DNA of 64,000 nt from JALZAI01 sp038212215 (GCA_038212215.1 JBBQUT010000020.1:1-64000); one strand, 5' to 3'; counted from the stretch's first letter, positions 53,974 to 64,000 are shown. The notes: generated by a model from the letters alone, not told the origin. Program-made: numbers and translations.

Positions 53974-54465
53974 CTAGAGGCCCTTGTTGCGTCGGCCCAG
54001 CGCATTGCGTACCTCACGGTCGGCGTCGCGGCGCGCCAGGTCCTGCCGCTTGTCGTAGGACCGCTTGCCGCGTGCAAGCGCGATCTCGACCTTCACCTTG
54101 CCTGCAGTGAAGTACAAGGCCAACGGGACGATCGTCAGGCCGCTCTCCTTCGTCTTGCCGATCAGCCGGTCGATCTCGCCGCGATGCAGCAGCAACTTGC
54201 GTGTGCGACGCGGCTCGTGGTTGGTCCAGCTGCCCTGCAGGTATTCGGGGATGTGCACGTTGCGCAGATACATCTGCCCGTCGTCGATGGTCGCGAATCC
54301 GTCGACGAGGGACGCGCGTCCGAGCCGCAGCGATTTCACCTCGGTACCGGTCAGCACCAGCCCTGCCTCGTACACGTCCAGGATCGAGTAGTCGTGTCGC
54401 GCCTTGCGGTTCTGCGCGATGAGCTGGCGGCCATCGGGGCGGTTGCTGGACGCCTGCGCGGACAT
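53974..54465 (-). CDS. smpB: SsrA-binding protein SmpB
   Basis: ATG 54465 opens 163 residues. The beta-barrel and tail are standard: QNRKARHDYSILDVYEAGLV, TGTEVKSLRLGRASL, VPLALYFTAGKVKVEIAL and the basic ARGKRSYDKRQDLARRDADR end that enters the ribosome. It delivers tmRNA to stalled ribosomes. Two bases from the ftsX stop. In this genome it is separated from ssrA by five genes. Confidence 0.96.
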   Translation of the reverse strand: MSAQASSNRPDGRQLIAQNRKARHDYSILDVYEAGLVLTGTEVKSLRLGRASLVDGFATIDDGQMYLRNVHIPEYLQGSWTNHEPRRTRKLLLHRGEIDRLIGKTKESGLTIVPLALYFTAGKVKVEIALARGKRSYDKRQDLARRDADREVRNALGRRNKGL

Positions 54466-54467
54466 GT

Positions 54468-55433
54468 CTACAACCGTACGTAGAGGCGCAACGTGATGAA
54501 CGCGGTGATGCTCGACAGCACGACCCCGACGATCAGCCCGGCTCCGCCGGCGATCAGGATGTCGTTGACCGACAGATTAGGGATCACGCCCGTCCGGGTC
54601 TGCCCGGCAAACACCCCGTCCAGCAGGAAGTGCTTGCCGAGGCCGATGAATCCGATCGAGATGAGTCCGCCGATCAGGACGGCGATCACCGTTTCGAGCA
54701 TGAACGGCAGTTCAGTCATCAGCCGCGACGCACCGACCAGGCGCATGATGCTCGTCTCGTTACGTCGCTGGTTCGCTGCGACCTGGATCGTGTTGGCGAT
54801 GAGCAGGATGGACGCGGCCAGCACGACCAGCGCGATGACGATAGAGAACCAGCGCGCACTGTCGATCATCGAGAGCAACGTCTGGATCGTCGAGATCTGA
54901 TTGTTGACCTTGTCCACACCGCGTACCTGGTCGTACTTCAGCGCGAACGGGCCGTAGTCGCGCTGCAGATCCTTGAGCTTTACCGTAAACGACGCGGGCA
55001 GATCGCCCAGCTTGAGGAAACTGGCCAGCGTGGGTTGCTGCTTCTTGCCGAGGTCGAGAGCCTTACGCTGCGACACCAGGCTCGCCGACGCGACCATCGG
55101 ATCGGCGGCCAGTAACTTGCGTACCACCTCGGTCTGCGTCGCATCGGTCGCCTTGTTCGGATCGCAGGTCAACGGGCGCTGCGCGCGGCGCTCACGCCGG
55201 GACAGTTCGTTGTTCGCCTGCTGCTGGTCGTAGGCGCTCGAGGTACACAGATAGACCGAAATATTAATCTTGTCTTCATACGTGGTCTTGAACTTGCTGA
55301 TCTCGGTATTGGCAAGAATCGCCGCACCCACGAAACCGAGCGCGATGGCGGTGCTCAAGATCAGCGCAATCGTCATCGCAGCATTGCGGCGAATACCGGC
55401 CGCGACGCCGGACACAACGAAATTTGCGCGCAT
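54468..55433 (-). CDS. ftsX: cell division protein FtsX
   Basis: The product has 321 residues: one N-terminal membrane helix (AMTIALILSTAIALGFVGAA), a large outside domain with two cysteines (LCTSS and LTCDPN), then three helices near the end (WFSIVIALVVLAASILLIAN onward). With FtsE it forms an ABC-type complex that activates cell-wall hydrolases at the septum. Four helices and order are standard. The gene begins 73 bases after ftsE ends. Confidence 0.94.
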   Translation of the reverse strand: MRANFVVSGVAAGIRRNAAMTIALILSTAIALGFVGAAILANTEISKFKTTYEDKINISVYLCTSSAYDQQQANNELSRRERRAQRPLTCDPNKATDATQTEVVRKLLAADPMVASASLVSQRKALDLGKKQQPTLASFLKLGDLPASFTVKLKDLQRDYGPFALKYDQVRGVDKVNNQISTIQTLLSMIDSARWFSIVIALVVLAASILLIANTIQVAANQRRNETSIMRLVGASRLMTELPFMLETVIAVLIGGLISIGFIGLGKHFLLDGVFAGQTRTGVIPNLSVNDILIAGGAGLIVGVVLSSITAFITLRLYVRL

Positions 55434-55506
55434 GACTTCCTTAGGTCAGAGGAGCGGAGCAGTCTTCGTGACTAACTTTGGGATCCGTAGCGTCGGCTAC
55501 TAGATG

Positions 55507-56196
55507 TCAGCGGCCGACCCCGTACACGCCACGCGCCTGGTCACGAACGACCTTGCCCAGATCGAGTTCGATCACGCGGCGGCGCATTGCGTCGACGATG
55601 TTGTTGTCGTGAGTGGCCATGACGACCGTCGTGCCCGTGCGATTGATGCGTTCGAGCAGGTTCATGATGCCCTGGCTGGTATCCGGGTCGAGATTGCCGG
55701 TGGGCTCGTCGGCGAGCAGCACGAGCGGGCGGTTGACGAAAGCGCGGGCGATCGCGACGCGCTGCTGCTCGCCACCGGACAGTTCATGCGGCAGTCGCTG
55801 CGCCTTGCCGGTCAGGCCGACGAGGTCGAGCACCTCAGGTACCGTGCGCTTGATCGACTTGGCCGGCCGGTTGATCACTTCCAGCGCGAACGCGACATTG
55901 TCGTACACGTTCTTCTTGGGGAGCAGTCGGAAGTCCTGAAACACGCAACCGATCCGGCGACGCAACTCGGGAACCTTGCGCTTGGCAAGCTTGTTCAAGT
56001 CGTGGCCATTGACCGTCACGGTTCCGGCGTTCGCCCGCTCCTCCCGCAGCAGCAGGCGCAGCACGGTTGTCTTGCCGGAGCCCGACTGGCCGATAAGGAA
56101 GACGAATTCACCCTTCGCGATGTCCATGGAGACCGTGTCCAGGGCAGGACGCGCACCCGCCGGGTATACCTTGCTGACGTTTTCGAGCGTGATCAC
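55507..56196 (-). CDS. ftsE: cell division ATP-binding protein FtsE
   Basis: ATG 56196 gives 229 residues: Walker A GQSGSGKT (36-43), signature LSGGEQQRVAIARAF, and Walker B with LLADEPTGNLDP. MITLENVSKVYPAG at the start is typical of FtsE. Partner of FtsX. It is the first gene of the ftsE-ftsX-smpB operon; prfB, usually just upstream, is 2.7 kb away behind three ABC-exporter genes. Confidence 0.95.
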   Translation of the reverse strand: MITLENVSKVYPAGARPALDTVSMDIAKGEFVFLIGQSGSGKTTVLRLLLREERANAGTVTVNGHDLNKLAKRKVPELRRRIGCVFQDFRLLPKKNVYDNVAFALEVINRPAKSIKRTVPEVLDLVGLTGKAQRLPHELSGGEQQRVAIARAFVNRPLVLLADEPTGNLDPDTSQGIMNLLERINRTGTTVVMATHDNNIVDAMRRRVIELDLGKVVRDQARGVYGVGR

Positions 56197-56333
56197 GGGA
56201 GCCGAGTTTACGCGATCGTAATTCGCCGCCGGGACATCTCGAATTGCACGGCGGGCCCCGTACCTTTATTTCCGGTATTCACCGAACCAAGCCGGGCAAA
56301 TCGGATTGACCTGACTTGCTAGCGTGTCTCGTC

Positions 56334-57313
<980 letters not shown>

Positions 57314-57317
<4 letters not shown>

Positions 57318-58108
57318 CGGGCCCCGCCGACGTCCTGGCGCGCTCGTCGCGGTGGCAGGTCGTCGAGTACAACCTGCTTGCCGCGCGAGCATTCTGGAAA
57401 GCCGTCCTCGTGGTCGGGGTGCTCACGCCGCTGCTGTACGTGCTCGCCCTGGGCGTCGGCCTCGGCACCGTCGTCGACAATGGCACCCACCCGCTCGGCG
57501 TGCGCTACCTCGTGTTCGTCGCACCTGCGTTTCTCACCGCGGCCGCGGTCCAGATCGCCGCCGCCGATGCGAGCTACCCGGTGATGAGCGGATTCAAGTG
57601 GCAACGCTTCTACCACGGCATGGCGGCGACGCCGCTGCGCCCGACCCAGATCGCCGACGGCCAACTGCTGTGGATCGCGCTGCGGCTCGTGGCCAACTCG
57701 AGTGCCTATCTCGCGATCATGGCGTGCTTCGGCGGAGCGACGCGCTGGCAGATAGTGCTCGCCGTCCCGATCGCGACGCTCACTGGTGTCGCATTCGCGG
57801 CGCCCGTGACGGCACTCGCCGCGACAGTGAATTCGGAGGGTCAGGCATTCAACGTCCTGTCCCGATTCGTGGTGACCCCGATGTTCCTGTTCGCGGGCAC
57901 GTTCTACCCGGTCAGCCGCCTACCCGAGTGGGGGCGGTGGCTGGCCTATGTGAGCCCGCTCTGGCACGGCACCGAGCTGGCGCGCGACGCTGGCATCGGT
58001 GGGCTGTCCGCGCCGGCCGTCCTCGGCCACCTCGCCTACCTCGCTGCATTACTCGTCGCCGGTATCGCACTCGCCCGCTGGCGGTTCCAGGTCCGGATCC
58101 AGAAGTGA
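57314..58108 (+). CDS. ABC-2 type permease 1
   Basis: GTG 57314 overlaps the ATPase stop. The 264-residue product has six membrane helices (AVLVVGVLTPLLYVLALGVG, VTPMFLFAGTFYPVSRLP, LAYLAALLVAGIALA) and the ABC-2 signature region near residue 200. NodJ/DrrB-like half of the exporter. Paired with a second, diverged permease, so the pore is likely a heterodimer. Confidence 0.9.
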
Positions 58109-58932
58109 GCGCGCTGCAGAGCACACCGCGCGCCAGCCGGGCGCTGCGCATCCTGCCGCTGGGCATGCACGCCGGTCGGGGCCACATCGTGCTCGAGCGC
58201 GCTTTTCGGGTGTACCGGCGCAGTTGGCTGGTGATCTTCTCCGGATTCTTCGAGCCGCTGTTCTACCTGTTCGCGCTGGGGACGGGACTGCAGGGCCTGG
58301 TCGGCACGGTCAGCGGACCGGGCGGGCAGCCGATCAGCTACACCGCGTTTCTTGCGCCGGCGCTGCTCGCGTCCTCCGCGATGAACGGGGCGATCTACGA
58401 CTCGACGGCCAACGTGTTCTTCAAGATGAAGTACGCCAAGTTGTACGACGCGATGCTGGCCACCTCGCTGGGGCCGTTGGACGTCGCGATCGGCGAGATC
58501 AGCTGGGCGCTCATCCGTGGCGGCCTCTACTCCGCGGGCTTCCTGGTGGTCATGGTGACGATGGGGTTGACCGCGTCGTGGTGGGCGGTCCTGCTGCTGC
58601 CCGCCGCGCTGTTGATCGCGTTCGGCTTCGCGGCCGTCGGCATGGCGGTGACGTCCTTGCTCAACAGCATTCAGGATCTGGAGATCATCCAGGTCGCGAC
58701 GCTGCCACTGTTTCTGTTCAGTGGCACCTTTTACGGGCTGGACGTGTACCCGAGGTGGCTGCAGATCGTGGTGCAGTGCCTGCCGTTGCAACACGGCATC
58801 GAACTGCTGCGTGGGCTCAATTCCGGCGTGCTTGAGCCCGAGCTGCTCGCCCATGCCGGCTACTTCGTGGTGATGGCCGCCGCCGGGCTGATCGTGACCG
58901 CGCGCCGGCTGGATCGGTTGCTGCTTCGGTGA
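58105..58932 (+). CDS. ABC-2 type permease 2
   Basis: GTG 58105 overlaps the previous stop by 4 bases. The 275-residue product has six helices (SWLVIFSGFFEPLFYLFALG, LPLFLFSGTFYGLDVYPRWL). It is homologous to permease 1 and to NodJ. It ends 10 bases before the convergent prfB stop. Confidence 0.9.
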   Translation: MSALQSTPRASRALRILPLGMHAGRGHIVLERAFRVYRRSWLVIFSGFFEPLFYLFALGTGLQGLVGTVSGPGGQPISYTAFLAPALLASSAMNGAIYDSTANVFFKMKYAKLYDAMLATSLGPLDVAIGEISWALIRGGLYSAGFLVVMVTMGLTASWWAVLLLPAALLIAFGFAAVGMAVTSLLNSIQDLEIIQVATLPLFLFSGTFYGLDVYPRWLQIVVQCLPLQHGIELLRGLNSGVLEPELLAHAGYFVVMAAAGLIVTARRLDRLLLR

Positions 58933-58941
58933 CCCGCTCGC

Positions 58942-60039
58942 TCAGTTGCCCTCTTGGCTACGACGCCAGCGGATACCCGCCTCGATGAAACCGTCGATGT
59001 CGCCGTCCAACACGCCTTGGGGGTTGCCGACCTCGTACTCGGTGCGCAGGTCCTTCACCATCTGGTAAGGGTGCAGCACGTAGCTGCGCATCTGATTGCC
59101 CCAACTGTTGCCGGTGTCCTTGAGCGCGTCCATCGCCGCCTGCTGGTCCTGCCGGCGCCGCTCGAGCAGTTTCGCCTGCAGCACGGCCATCGCCGACGCG
59201 CGGTTCTGGATCTGGCTGCGCTCGTTCTGGCAGCTGACGACGATCCCAGTGGGCAGGTGCGTGAGACGCACCGCGGAGTCAGTGGTGTTCACGCCCTGGC
59301 CGCCCGGGCCGGACGAGCGGTACACGTCGACGCGAAGGTCATCGTCGGGAATCTCGACATGGTCCGAGGACTCCACCACGGGCAGGACCTCAACACCGGC
59401 GAACGACGTCTGCCGGCGGCCCTGGTTGTCGAACGGGCTGATCCGCACGAGCCGGTGCGTGCCCTGCTCGACGCTCAAAGTGCCGTAGGCGTAGGGCTCC
59501 TTGACCTGGAACGTGGCCGACTTGATGCCGGCCTCCTCGGCGTAGGAGGTGTCCATGACATCCAAGGAGTAGTGATGCCGCTCGGCCCAGCGCGTATACA
59601 TGCGCAGCAGCATCTCGGCGAAGTCGGCGGCGTCGACCCCGCCGGCCTCCGAGCGGATCGTCACCAACGCCTCACGTTTGTCGTACTCGCCGGAGAGCAG
59701 CGTGCGGACCTCCAGCTCGTCGATGCCCTTGCGCAGACCGGCGACCTCCGCCTCGGCCTCCACACGGGAGTCGGGATCGTCCATTTCCTCAGCGAGATCC
59801 CAGAGTGTCTGGGCGTCGCTCAGGCGCTGGCGCAGATCCTCGACACGACGGATCTCACCCTGGACGTGCGAGAGTCGCGAGTTGACCTGCTGCGCGTTCT
59901 CGATGTCGTTCCAGAGATCGGGGACGCCCGCCTGCCGCTGCAGCTCGCTGAGTTCGGCCCGCATCCGCCCGACGTCCACGACCGACTCGATGCTGGCGAG
60001 GGTCGCGGACAGTTCCTTCAATTCGGCGGGGACATCCAC
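58942..60039 (-). CDS. prfB: peptide chain release factor 2
   Basis: GTG 60039 opens 365 residues. The RF2 hallmarks are the tripeptide SPF (ISPFDNQGRRQTS), which reads UGA/UAA, and the GGQ loop GPGGQGVNTTDSAVR. The gene is one uninterrupted frame, so there is no programmed UGA frameshift as in E. coli. It terminates translation. It lies next to the ABC-exporter cassette that separates it from ftsE. Confidence 0.95.
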   Translation of the reverse strand: MDVPAELKELSATLASIESVVDVGRMRAELSELQRQAGVPDLWNDIENAQQVNSRLSHVQGEIRRVEDLRQRLSDAQTLWDLAEEMDDPDSRVEAEAEVAGLRKGIDELEVRTLLSGEYDKREALVTIRSEAGGVDAADFAEMLLRMYTRWAERHHYSLDVMDTSYAEEAGIKSATFQVKEPYAYGTLSVEQGTHRLVRISPFDNQGRRQTSFAGVEVLPVVESSDHVEIPDDDLRVDVYRSSGPGGQGVNTTDSAVRLTHLPTGIVVSCQNERSQIQNRASAMAVLQAKLLERRRQDQQAAMDALKDTGNSWGNQMRSYVLHPYQMVKDLRTEYEVGNPQGVLDGDIDGFIEAGIRWRRSQEGN

Positions 60040-60073
60040 TGCTCTTAAGGTACGCGGATCTCCGGCGCTCTGA

Positions 60074-60241
60074 TTATCGCCCCGACGGTGGTGTCGAGGA
60101 TGCAGCCGCGCCGCGGTTACGCAGCTTCGCGACCGCGTCCGAAATCTTCTTGCGGTTCTCCGGCTTGCTGGCCTCGCGTTGCGCGACCTGGGCCAGTTTC
60201 GCGACGATGCTGAGTCGCAGCGCGTTCTTGAGCATTCCCAT
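60074..60241 (-). CDS. small conserved-type basic protein
   Basis: ATG 60241 follows GGAGGAATCGC. The 55 codons read MGMLKNALRLSIVAKLAQVA, then a lysine/arginine-rich helix (KPENRKKISDAVAKLRNRG) and a short serine/proline tail to TAA. One amphipathic helix, no membrane segment. The ribosome binding site is among the strongest in the window, so I believe it is translated. It lies 34 bases before prfB on the same strand. Function unknown. Confidence 0.7.
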   Translation of the reverse strand: MGMLKNALRLSIVAKLAQVAQREASKPENRKKISDAVAKLRNRGAAASSTPPSGR

Positions 60242-60293
60242 GCGATTCCTCCAAGTTGTCCGGCAGGCACAGCGCCCGCGTCCAGTGAGTGAA

Positions 60294-60668
60294 TCATGCC
60301 CCGCCGGGCAGCTGCGCGATCAGTTTCCTCGTCGCGACCTGACAAAAGGCGTCGCGCACGATGCCGGCGATCTCGTCCCAGTCCGGGTCGTTGTCCAGCG
60401 TCACACCGAGCCAGCCGCGATGCCCGACATAGGGCGGGCGGAAATAGTGCTCCGGATCCGCTGCGATCAGCTCCTCCTGGACGCCCGGGGCCGCGGGGCA
60501 CCAGAAGCTGAGATGGTCTACCCCGTGATGATGATCGTCGAGCGAGACGAACTGCCTGCTGGACGCCCGGGAGCCCGCGAAGAAACAAGCTTCACCGTGG
60601 CTGACCCGCTCGCTGGCCTCGGGTAGCGCGAGCGCGATCCCGCGCAGTCGCACGACGGGATCGTCCAT
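60294..60668 (-). CDS. MmcQ/YjbR family protein
   Basis: The product has 124 residues in the compact MmcQ/YjbR fold: LRGIALALPEASERVSHGEA near the start, HLSFWCPAAPGVQEELIAAD, and the ending VRDAFCQVATRKLIAQL. Some members bind DNA, but the biological role is unclear. Divergent from ureA. Confidence 0.88.
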   Translation of the reverse strand: MDDPVVRLRGIALALPEASERVSHGEACFFAGSRASSRQFVSLDDHHHGVDHLSFWCPAAPGVQEELIAADPEHYFRPPYVGHRGWLGVTLDNDPDWDEIAGIVRDAFCQVATRKLIAQLPGGA

Positions 60669-60723
60669 ATGGGTCGAGTATGCCCGTCATCGACGTGAAA
60701 TGCAGATGCAATACCGTGCCGCC

Positions 60724-61026
60724 ATGCGGTTGAGCGAACACGAACAGGAACGCCTGATGATCACGCTAGCGGCAGACGTGGCGCAGCGGCGGCGTGGGCG
60801 CGGGCTGCAGCTGAACTATCCCGAAGCCGTCGCGATCATCACCTCGTTCGTGCTCGAAGGTGCCCGCGACGGCAGGACGGTTGCCGAGCTGATGACGGCT
60901 GGGCGCGCGGTACTCACGCGTGCCGACGTGCTGCCGGGTGTGCCGGAGATGATCGACTCGGTGCAGGTCGAGGCGAGCTTTCCGGACGGTACGAAGCTGG
61001 TCACGGTGCACGGGCCGGTGCAGTGA
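60724..61026 (+). CDS. ureA: urease gamma subunit
   Basis: ATG 60724 opens 100 residues (MRLSEHEQERLMITLAADVA, LNYPEAVAIITSFVLEGARD), the full length of UreA. It is the first gene of the urease operon, coupled to ureB by a 4-base overlap. Part of the cytoplasmic nickel enzyme that hydrolyses urea. Confidence 0.97.
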   Translation: MRLSEHEQERLMITLAADVAQRRRGRGLQLNYPEAVAIITSFVLEGARDGRTVAELMTAGRAVLTRADVLPGVPEMIDSVQVEASFPDGTKLVTVHGPVQ

Positions 61027-61313
61027 TTCCCGGCGAGATCGTCACACCGGCGTCCTCCATCGCGCTCAATGTGGGCCGGGATCGGGTCGAATTGACCGTC
61101 CTGAACACCGGCGACCGGCCGATCCAGGTCGGCTCGCACTACCATTTCGCGCAGGCGAATCCGGCGCTGTCCTTCGATCGCGCGCTGGCCGCGGGCTGCC
61201 GCCTCGACATCCCGGCCGGCACCTCGGTGCGGTTCGAACCCGGCCTCTCGGTGGACGTTGCGCTGGTACGACTGGCCGGGCGACGCGTGGTCCCGGGGCT
61301 GCGGCGTGATTGA
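61023..61313 (+). CDS. ureB: urease beta subunit
   Basis: GTG 61023 overlaps the ureA stop. The 96-residue product has VIPGEIVTPASSIALN, RPIQVGSHYHFAQANP and RLDIPAGTSVRFEPG. Normal UreB length. Structural subunit of the UreABC trimer. Confidence 0.97.
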   Translation: MIPGEIVTPASSIALNVGRDRVELTVLNTGDRPIQVGSHYHFAQANPALSFDRALAAGCRLDIPAGTSVRFEPGLSVDVALVRLAGRRVVPGLRRD

Positions 61314-63030
61314 GCTCTCGCGGGCCCGCTATGCCGCGCTGTACGGGCCAACGGTCGGCGACCGGGTGCGCCTGGCCGACACCGACCTTTTCATCGAGGT
61401 GACCGAGGACCGGTGCGGTGGCCCCGGTCCGCTCGCGGGTGACGAGGCCGTGTTCGGCGGCGGCAAGGTGATCCGCGAGTCGATGGGGCAGGCGGTCGCG
61501 AGCCGCGCGCAGGGCACGCCGGACCTGGTGATCACCGGTGCGGTGGTCCTCGATCACTGGGGTGTAGTGAAGGCCGATGTGGGCATCCGCGACGGCCGCG
61601 TCGTCGCGCTGGGTAAGGCCGGAAATCCCGACACGATGGACGGCGTGTCACCCGATCTGGTGATCGGCCCGTCGACGGAAATTCTCGCCGGTAACGGCAT
61701 GATCCTGACCGCGGGCGGCGTCGACAGCCACGTGCACATGATCGCGCCGCAGCAGTTGCCGGTGGCGCTCGCGTCCGGCATCACGACGGTGATCGGCGGC
61801 GGCACCGGACCGGCCGAAGGCACCAAGGCGACGACCGTGACACCGGGAGCGTTCTGGCTCGACGCGATGCTGGCGGCCACGACGGCGTGGCCGATGAACA
61901 TCGCGCTGCTGGGCAAGGGCAACACCGTGTCGGTCGAGGGTTTGTGGGAGCAGCTGCGTGCGGGTGCGTCGGGTTTCAAGCTGCACGAGGACTGGGGGAC
62001 GACGCCGGCGGCGATCGACGCGTGTCTCGGGGTTGCCCAGTCGGCGGGCGTGCAGGTCGCGATCCACACCGACACTCTCAACGAAGCCGGCTATCTCGAG
62101 TCGACACTGGCCGCGATCGCCGGACGGCCGCTACACACCTATCACACCGAGGGCGCCGGGGGCGGCCACGCGCCGGACATCATCAAGGTCGCTTCGTTCG
62201 CCAACATCCTGCCGTCGTCGACGAATCCGACCCGCCCGTACACGCGCAACACCCTCGATGAGCATCTCGACATGCTGATGGTCTGCCACCACCTCAAGTC
62301 GTCGATCCCCGAGGATCTCGCCTTCGCCGAATCGCGCATCCGGCCGTCGACGATGTCGGCCGAGGACGTGCTGCACGACCTAGGTGCCATCTCGATGATC
62401 GGCTCGGACTCACAGGCGATGGGCCGTATCGGCGAGACGATCATCCGCACCTGGCAGACGGCGCACGTGATGAAGCAACGTCGCGGCGCATTGCCGGGTG
62501 ATGGCGCGGCCGACAACATGCGTGCGCGGCGCTACGTCGCCAAGTACACGATCGCTCCGGCAGTGACGCACGGTCTGGCCGCCGAGATCGGGTCGATCGA
62601 GGCCGGCAAGCTCGCCGATCTCGTGCTGTGGGAGCCCGCATTCTTCGGGGTCCGCCCGCACGTCGTGCTCAAGGCCGGCGTGATCGCGTGGGCAAATATG
62701 GGCGACGCGAACGCCTCGATCCCGACGCCGCAGCCGCAGCTGCCGCGTCCCATGTTCGGGGCGTTCGGTTCGCTGCCCGCCCGGCTGGGACGCACGTTCG
62801 TGTCCCCTGTGGCGCTCGAGTCGGGCCTCGGTGACCGCTGGCAATCCGAGCGCCCGCTGGTGGCGACGGCGGACGTCTCGCAGCTGTCGAAGGCCGACCT
62901 GCCGCAGAACGACGCGCTGCCGAGAATCGACGTCGACAGCGAGACGTTCGCGGTGCACGTCGACGGTGAGCTCATCGAGGCGCAGCCGCCGGCCGAGCTG
63001 CCAATGGCCCAGCGCTACTTCCTGTTCTGA
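61306..63030 (+). CDS. ureC: urease alpha subunit, catalytic
   Basis: GTG 61306 overlaps the ureB end by 8 bases; 574 residues. The dinuclear nickel site is complete: H142 and H144 (SHVHMI), carbamylated lysine K225 and H227 (GFKLHEDW), the MVCHHL flap histidine and D368 (GSDSQAMGR). It hydrolyses urea to ammonia and carbamate. The following ureF start overlaps its stop. Confidence 0.97.
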   Translation: MIELSRARYAALYGPTVGDRVRLADTDLFIEVTEDRCGGPGPLAGDEAVFGGGKVIRESMGQAVASRAQGTPDLVITGAVVLDHWGVVKADVGIRDGRVVALGKAGNPDTMDGVSPDLVIGPSTEILAGNGMILTAGGVDSHVHMIAPQQLPVALASGITTVIGGGTGPAEGTKATTVTPGAFWLDAMLAATTAWPMNIALLGKGNTVSVEGLWEQLRAGASGFKLHEDWGTTPAAIDACLGVAQSAGVQVAIHTDTLNEAGYLESTLAAIAGRPLHTYHTEGAGGGHAPDIIKVASFANILPSSTNPTRPYTRNTLDEHLDMLMVCHHLKSSIPEDLAFAESRIRPSTMSAEDVLHDLGAISMIGSDSQAMGRIGETIIRTWQTAHVMKQRRGALPGDGAADNMRARRYVAKYTIAPAVTHGLAAEIGSIEAGKLADLVLWEPAFFGVRPHVVLKAGVIAWANMGDANASIPTPQPQLPRPMFGAFGSLPARLGRTFVSPVALESGLGDRWQSERPLVATADVSQLSKADLPQNDALPRIDVDSETFAVHVDGELIEAQPPAELPMAQRYFLF

Positions 63031-63698
63031 TGCAACCTGTCACGAACGGCGCGCTTTCGGCACTGCTGCTGTTGCTGCTCGACTCGCGGGCACCGGCGGG
63101 CGGGCACGCGCATTCAGGCGGCATGGAGCCGGCGATCACCGCCGGCCTCGTGGGCGACCTCGAGGGCGTCGAGGCGTTCTGCCGCGGCCGGCTGTGCACG
63201 TCCGGGCGGGTCGCCGCCGCATTCGCCGCCGCTGCGTGCACGGCATGGCCCGACGGGGACTGGGATCTGCTCGACGCGGAGTACGACGCGCGGACCCCGT
63301 CGGAAGCGGTGCGCGTGGCGTCGCGGCAACTCGGGTCGGGGCTGCGGCGGATGCTCCGCGCGATGTTCCCCGCTTGCGTGCTGCCCTGGCCGCACTCACC
63401 CGCGCCGCACCACCCGATAGTGCTCGGTGCGGCGGTGGCGCTGGCCGGTGGTCGCGCCGAGCTCGCCGCGCAGGCGGCCGCACTCGCCTCGATCACTGCG
63501 CCTGCTTCGGCCGCGGTGCGCCTGCTCGGGCTCGATCCGCTGGCCGTGCAAGGCATGCTCGCGCGACTGCTCACAAATTATGGTTCGTTCGCCGTCTCGC
63601 AGATGGTGGGCGAACCCCTATTTGCGGGCGGAGCGCCGTATCTGGATCTGCTTGCCGATGTGCATCACGCGACGGAGGTGCGTCTATTTGCCTCGTAA
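63030..63698 (+). CDS. ureF: urease accessory protein UreF
   Basis: ATG 63030 overlaps the ureC stop (TGATG). The 222-residue all-helical product has LLLLDSRAPAGGHAHSGGME and LTNYGSFAVSQMVGEPLFAG, typical of actinobacterial UreF. It helps UreG and UreD load nickel. There is no ureE in between. Confidence 0.93.
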   Translation: MQPVTNGALSALLLLLLDSRAPAGGHAHSGGMEPAITAGLVGDLEGVEAFCRGRLCTSGRVAAAFAAAACTAWPDGDWDLLDAEYDARTPSEAVRVASRQLGSGLRRMLRAMFPACVLPWPHSPAPHHPIVLGAAVALAGGRAELAAQAAALASITAPASAAVRLLGLDPLAVQGMLARLLTNYGSFAVSQMVGEPLFAGGAPYLDLLADVHHATEVRLFAS

Positions 63699-64000
63699 CC
63701 GGTTTCCCCACCACAACGACCCCGCCGTCCAGCACGGCGAGATCCCGCGCAGTCGGGTGACCCGCATCGGCATCGGTGGCCCTGTCGGCAGTGGCAAGAC
63801 CGCCCTCGTCGCCGCCCTCTGCCGCACGCTCGCGGGCGAGCTGACGATCGGCGTCGTCACCAACGACATCTACACGACAGAGGACGCGGATTTCCTGCGG
63901 ACGCAGGGCATTCTGCCCTCCGGGCGCATCCGCGCCGTGCAGACCGGCGCCTGCCCGCACACCGCTATCCGTGATGACATCACCGCCAACCTGGACGCCG
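63688..64000 (+). CDS. ureG: urease accessory GTPase UreG, cut by window end
   Basis: TTG 63688 follows GGAGG by 9 bases and overlaps ureF by 11; no ATG or GTG is available in frame. 104 codons are visible: P-loop GPVGSGKTALVAAL, switch region TNDIYTTEDADFL and GACPHTAIRDD. GTPase that drives nickel insertion. The rest, and probably ureD, lie beyond the edge. Confidence 0.95.
   Translation, partial: MPRNRFPHHNDPAVQHGEIPRSRVTRIGIGGPVGSGKTALVAALCRTLAGELTIGVVTNDIYTTEDADFLRTQGILPSGRIRAVQTGACPHTAIRDDITANLDA

Noticed and set aside
58942..60039. programmed UGA frameshift in prfB
   Set aside because: The frame is continuous from the GTG start; no internal UGA near codon 25.

Overview
The window is high-GC DNA with actinobacterial gene order and protein families. 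It carries prfB, ftsE, ftsX, smpB and ssrA as a recognisable series, a CsoR-type copper repressor, a MauE/DsbA fusion and GTG/TTG starts with GGAGG-type ribosome binding sites. I place it in Actinomycetota and cannot go to genus from sequence alone.

The left half (1 to about 32.95 kb) is an accessory region, much of it decayed. It opens with broken or unrecognised genes and a 1086-residue secreted-type protein (HExxH peptidase motif, seven-bladed propeller, helical tail). An ISL3 transposase scrap and a ruined aspartate racemase follow. A 1897-residue MobF relaxase fused to a helicase and a DnaG-like primase domain comes next, with two small genes. Further right are a tyrosine integrase with two frameshifts, a frameshifted ISNCY-like transposase, an EVE-domain protein followed by a giant GHKL ATPase/PD-(D/E)XK nuclease, a truncated serine recombinase and an rve transposase. 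Three transfer-type envelope genes (membrane protein, lipoprotein, NlpC/P60 hydrolase), a small partition-like gene and an excisionase complete it. The region ends at the 3' end of tRNA-Ala(GGC), a classic attachment site, so it looks like a degenerate integrative conjugative element or several stacked elements.

The right half (33 to 64 kb) is intact chromosome. It holds hup; a copper homeostasis block on the minus strand (DsbA-like protein, Sco1, PCu(A)C, CopC-CopD, CopA, CsoR) with a CsoR-type palindrome in front of csoR; xth; a sedolisin; thyA-folA; two tandem M1 aminopeptidases; ssrA; then smpB-ftsX-ftsE, a three-gene ABC exporter, prfB and the urease operon ureABCFG, cut by the window end.

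Two gene groups do not match any system I can name. One is the EVE protein plus GHKL/nuclease giant at 20.6-27.0 kb, which looks like a defence module. The other lies between smpB and ssrA: a PIG-L deacetylase with a cyclic-nucleotide-binding domain inserted in it, a PLP enzyme, a free-standing cyclic-nucleotide-binding protein, a class III cyclase-like DUF2652 protein, and an MFS transporter with a C-terminal cyclic-nucleotide-binding domain. Three nucleotide-sensing modules beside a cyclase-like protein suggest a self-contained signalling cassette.
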